Of a DNA stretch of 64,000 nt, positions 61,338 through 64,000 are shown one piece after another. Position 1 is the first letter of the stretch. The number at the start of each line of letters is the position of its first letter. Origin of the DNA: Streptomyces sp. NBC_01571 (GTDB taxonomy: Bacteria > Actinomycetota > Actinomycetes > Streptomycetales > Streptomycetaceae); contig NZ_JAPEPZ010000001.1 in the NCBI RefSeq assembly GCF_026339875.1, forward strand, positions 9,548,001 to 9,612,000, in the 5' to 3' direction. A program made the position numbers and the translations under genes. Under the pieces are notes generated by a model. It did no database searches, was not told the origin of the DNA, and worked only from the letters and a program-made list of their open reading frames with translations.

Positions 61338-62138
61338 CTATTCGGCGTCCTGGGAGCTCACGCTGAAGTGCGCCCCGTCGGGGTCGCTGAGGATCGCCTC
61401 CGTGGAGCCGGCCCCCTGCTGGTGGGCCGTGCCTCCGTGGGCGCGCGCGGCGCGGGCGCAGGCCTCCACGTCGTCGACGGTGAAATGGATCCGCCAGTGG
61501 GGCCTGATCGTGGGGTCGGGTGCCGCCCCGACCGCGCCCGAGTGGATCCGGGCCACGACATCGCCCTGACTGCGCAGGACGACCTCGTTGTCCTCGTAGT
61601 CGACCTGACAGGAGGCGGGGTCCGAGGAAGCCCACTGCAGGACCTCCGCGTAGAAGATGGCGGCGTCGAACGCGTCGCGGGTGTGCAGTCGTACGAAGAC
61701 CGGTGCCGCCCGGCGCCACGCCTCCCAGCCGGCCACCAGCCGACCCTCCCAGATGCCGAAGACCGCGCCGTCCCGGTCGGCCAGCAGCGCGGCGCGCCCC
61801 GGGGGGAAGGAGATGGGGCCCACCGCGGTCGTACCACCGCGTTCCTGGCTGCGTGCCACGGTCTCGTCCGCCGAGGCCACGGCGAAGTAGGCCGTCCAGG
61901 AGGCCATCTTCGCCCCGATCCCGGACATCCCCGAGACGCCGGCGACCGGCACCCCGTTGACCCGTGCGAACCGGTACTGGTCGCCCAGCGTGCCCGAATG
62001 CCACTCCCAGCCCAGGACGGCGTGGTAGAAATCCTCCGCGGCGCGCAGATCACGTGTGGTCAGACTGACCCAGCACGGCGCGCCGAACACCGTATGACTG
62101 GAGACGACCCCACGGTCGAGTGTCCTGTCGCTCATCAT
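61338..62138 (-). CDS. Two-domain VOC (glyoxalase/bleomycin-resistance fold) protein
   Basis: 266 residues made of two VOC modules: CWVSLTTRDLRAAEDFYHAVLGWEWHSG..VAGVSGM..WTAYFAVASADETVARSQERGG, and FVRLHTRDAFDAAIFYAEVLQWA..PHWRIHFTVDDVEACARAARAHGG..ILSDPDGAHFSVSS. Metal-ligand positions are only partly kept, so it may be a binding or resistance protein rather than an enzyme. Double ATG at 62138/62135; weak ribosome site. Confidence 0.85.
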   Translation of the reverse strand: MMSDRTLDRGVVSSHTVFGAPCWVSLTTRDLRAAEDFYHAVLGWEWHSGTLGDQYRFARVNGVPVAGVSGMSGIGAKMASWTAYFAVASADETVARSQERGGTTAVGPISFPPGRAALLADRDGAVFGIWEGRLVAGWEAWRRAAPVFVRLHTRDAFDAAIFYAEVLQWASSDPASCQVDYEDNEVVLRSQGDVVARIHSGAVGAAPDPTIRPHWRIHFTVDDVEACARAARAHGGTAHQQGAGSTEAILSDPDGAHFSVSSQDAE

Positions 62139-62380
62139 CGCCGCACCGTCCTGACATCACTGGCCGGCTGCGGTCGGGCAGGAGTGCCCGTGGGGATGTC
62201 CGCGGCCTGCAGCTCGCCTCCGGTATCCGCACAGCCGACAGGGGCCTTCCGGTCCGGAAGGCCTCCGTCGGCATCAGTGCACTCGCGGATCCGCTGTCCC
62301 ATCAGTAACAGCATCCCCCGGTGCGGCGTCCCGCGCACTCCAACGAGGTCATAAGCGGGCATAAAAAGACGTAAACGGAC

Positions 62381-62596
62381 TTATCCGCGAGGTCGCTCGA
62401 AGGTCAGGAGAAGCCCCTCGACGGCGCCCGGCCCGATGCGGCCCTTGACGTCCGCGGACGTGATCGCCTTCAGGGCCCAGCCGTCCTCGGCGTGCTTGTT
62501 CAGCACCTTCTCGAGCTTGTCGCTGTCCAGCGCGTCGCCGATGAGCGACTCGCGGAAGCTGACGACCTTGTATTCGTACGTGTAGGCGCTGCTCAT
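62381..62596 (-). CDS. DUF4177 protein
   Basis: 71 residues: YEYKVVSFRESLIGDALDSDKLEKVLNKHAEDGWALKAITSADVKGRIGPGAVEGLLLTFERP. The opening YEYKVV, EDGWALKAI and final LLLTFERP match DUF4177, a small alpha-beta protein of unknown role. ATG 62596 with GGAG 12 nt upstream. Divergent from the aminotransferase gene. Confidence 0.88.
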   Translation of the reverse strand: MSSAYTYEYKVVSFRESLIGDALDSDKLEKVLNKHAEDGWALKAITSADVKGRIGPGAVEGLLLTFERPRG

Positions 62597-62699
62597 GGTG
62601 GTGAGGTTCTCCTGTGGATCGGTAGGTAGGGCCGGGCCCACCCAATCACCCTTCGTCGCCGCGGCACAGGGGGGAACACACCTGTCGCGATACCTTTGT

Positions 62700-62714
62700 T
62701 GAAGCTTCATGAAG
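62700..62714. promoter_or_regulatory. Overlapping palindromes in a divergent promoter region
   Basis: TGAAGCTTCA (62700-62709) and CTTCATGAAG (62705-62714) are two perfect 10-bp palindromes sharing five bases, between the DUF4177 and aminotransferase genes. Possible operator; also possibly chance. Confidence 0.3.
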
Positions 62715-62764
62715 GGCCGGTGCCGGGGCTCGGGCGAGGACCGGCCGCGCGGAGGGGACTCATC

Positions 62765-64000
62765 ATGGACGGGGCACGGATCGACGGACGCGTGGGCGAC
62801 GGCGTGGGTGAGGGCGCCGCGGACGACGGCTTCGCGGAACTGCGGACACGCGAGTTCGGCTACCTCGACGAGGGCGGCCACACCTACCTCGACCACACGG
62901 GCGCGGGGCTTCCGCCCAGGTCGCTGGTCACCGCGAGCGCGGAGCGCATCACCGGCGGGGTGTTCGGCAACCCGCACTCCGAGAGCCCGGCCTCCCGCGC
63001 CTCGGGGCTGCTGCTGGCCGAGGCCCGCAGGGCCGTCCTCGCGCACTTCAACGCCGATCCCGCCGAGTACGCCGTGATCTTCACGCCCAACGCGACGGGC
63101 GCCCTGCGCCTGGTCGGAGAGGCCTATCCGTTCCGGCGCGGCAGCAGGCTCGTCATGTCGCTCGACAACCACAACTCGGTGAACGGACTGCGGGAGTACG
63201 CGCGGGCGGGCGGCGCCGCCACGGCCTACGTACCGGTGAGCGGGCCCGGTCTGCGGATCGACGAGGAGCGGTTGAGCCAAGCCCTCTCCGTACGGCGCCG
63301 TCGGCCCGGTCCGGCGCGCGGGCGGGGCGCGCCGGGCGCGCGCGGACTGCTGGCCTACCCGGCGCAGAGCAACTTCACCGGGGTCCGGCATCCGCTCGAA
63401 TGGATCGCACGGGCCCAGGACCACGGTTACGACGTCCTGCTCGACGCGGCCGCGTTCGTGCCGGCCAGCCCCCTCGACCTCAGCCGGTTCCACCCCGACT
63501 TCACCGTGGTCAGCTGGTACAAGGTCTTCGGCCACCCCACCGGTATCGGCAGCCTGATAGCCCGCCGGGCGGCCCTCGCCAAGCTGCGCCGCCCCTGGTT
63601 CTCCGGCGGCACCATCTTCGCGGTCAGCGCCCAGGCCCAGTGGCACGTCCTCGCGGACGACGAGGCGGCCTTCGAGGACGGCACGGTGAACTTCCTGTCC
63701 GTCCCGGACGTCACCGCGGGTCTCCGGTGGATCGACCGCCTCGGCATGGACCGGGTGCACGCCCACGTCGCCGACCTGACCGGCCGACTGCTCGACGGGC
63801 TGCGCGCGTTACGCCACAGCGACGGCTCCCCGATGGTCAGGATCTACGGTCCCGAACAGGCCGGGGCGGCCCGTGGCGGCACGGTCGCGCTGAACCTGCT
63901 CGGAGCCGACGGCCGGATCGTCGACGAACGGATCGTCACCCGTGACAGCGCCGCCCGCGGCATCTCGCTGCGCACCGGATGCTTCTGCAACCCGGGCGCC
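62765..64000 (+). CDS. Class-V aminotransferase fold PLP enzyme, molybdenum-cofactor-sulfurase-like (3' end outside window)
   Basis: 412 codons visible, open to the right edge. LDEGGHTYLDHTGAGLPPRSLV opens the fold as in MoCo sulfurases (YLDxAGxxLxP). PLP lysine in VVSWYKVFGHPTGIGSLIARR, preceded by DVLLDAAAFVPASPLDLSRFHPDF; SGGTIFAVSA and FEDGTVNFLSVPDVTAGLRW; near the edge RTGCFCNPGA holds the conserved Cys motif of the sulfurase group. Such enzymes move sulfur from cysteine to the molybdenum cofactor, or act as cysteine desulfurases. ATG 62765 with GGAGGGG 7 nt upstream. Confidence 0.85.
   Translation, partial: MDGARIDGRVGDGVGEGAADDGFAELRTREFGYLDEGGHTYLDHTGAGLPPRSLVTASAERITGGVFGNPHSESPASRASGLLLAEARRAVLAHFNADPAEYAVIFTPNATGALRLVGEAYPFRRGSRLVMSLDNHNSVNGLREYARAGGAATAYVPVSGPGLRIDEERLSQALSVRRRRPGPARGRGAPGARGLLAYPAQSNFTGVRHPLEWIARAQDHGYDVLLDAAAFVPASPLDLSRFHPDFTVVSWYKVFGHPTGIGSLIARRAALAKLRRPWFSGGTIFAVSAQAQWHVLADDEAAFEDGTVNFLSVPDVTAGLRWIDRLGMDRVHAHVADLTGRLLDGLRALRHSDGSPMVRIYGPEQAGAARGGTVALNLLGADGRIVDERIVTRDSAARGISLRTGCFCNPGA

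Overview
The window is typical Streptomyces chromosome: very high GC, GTG and TTG starts, GGAGG-type ribosome sites, frequent 4-base start/stop overlaps, and families characteristic of the genus (SpoIIE-type PP2C phosphatases, single-domain anti-sigma ATPases, PASTA-less Ser/Thr kinases, short SAM methyltransferases, IS5/IS110/IS701 elements). The left ~48 kb is accessory in character. It has many insertion-sequence relics, broken genes and short gene cassettes. The right part (about 48.8-64 kb) is mostly intact, tightly packed regulatory and metabolic genes, except for a decayed phage- or ICE-like patch at 54.5-56.1 kb.

Layout. 1-3.5 kb: the 3' end of an ATP-grasp peptide maturase, a membrane pseudokinase and a PobA-type hydroxylase. 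3.9-10.2 kb: small hypotheticals, a SUKH protein, and a PadR regulator divergent from a MacB-like ABC exporter, with a clear palindromic operator between them. 10.2-12.3 kb: IS3 relic, a dispersed 108-bp repeat and a broken LysR gene. 12.4-15.1 kb: serine hydrolase and zinc alcohol dehydrogenase. 16.2-20.8 kb: a 1.64-kb IS5-type element with an extra ORF, a 163-bp MITE abutting the stop codon of a SAM methyltransferase, and nested transposase relics. 21.3-24.2 kb: a metal-resistance module (NmtR-like sensor, P1B-4 ATPase, ferredoxin-like protein) with a palindromic operator and a strong terminator. 24.3-26 kb: an intact IS110 element with a long non-coding leader. 26.5-28.8 kb: isochorismatase-fold hydrolase, DUF1622 membrane protein and an internally deleted IS701.

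29-41.1 kb is a signalling block: an ANTAR-GAF-PAS-PP2C phosphatase behind a 1,529-residue soluble hybrid kinase with eight HAMP units, then a Ser/Thr kinase and an anti-sigma-type ATPase. 41.1-48.3 kb is mostly wreckage (integrase end, frameshifted GNAT, SDR and hydrolase genes, IS fragments), with an intact L,D-transpeptidase and a DinB protein. 48.8-52.3 kb is a compact overlapping operon in which a REC-FAD oxidoreductase, a cyclic-nucleotide-domain histidine kinase and a UBP zinc-finger protein are translationally coupled. It is followed upstream by a DUF4032 kinase-like gene. 56.1-64 kb holds N-formylglutamate amidohydrolase, a Crp-type sensor, a transmembrane SpoIIE phosphatase, a two-domain VOC protein, DUF4177 and a class-V aminotransferase (MoCo-sulfurase-like) running off the edge.

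Common themes are partner-switch or phosphorelay signalling and heavy mobile-element traffic. The most original candidates for follow-up are the REC-FAD/cNMP-kinase/UBP operon, the poly-HAMP kinase with its ANTAR-PP2C partner, the uncharacterised 108-bp repeat, and the MITE that sits exactly at a stop codon. All family assignments are by eye from motifs; no search was run.
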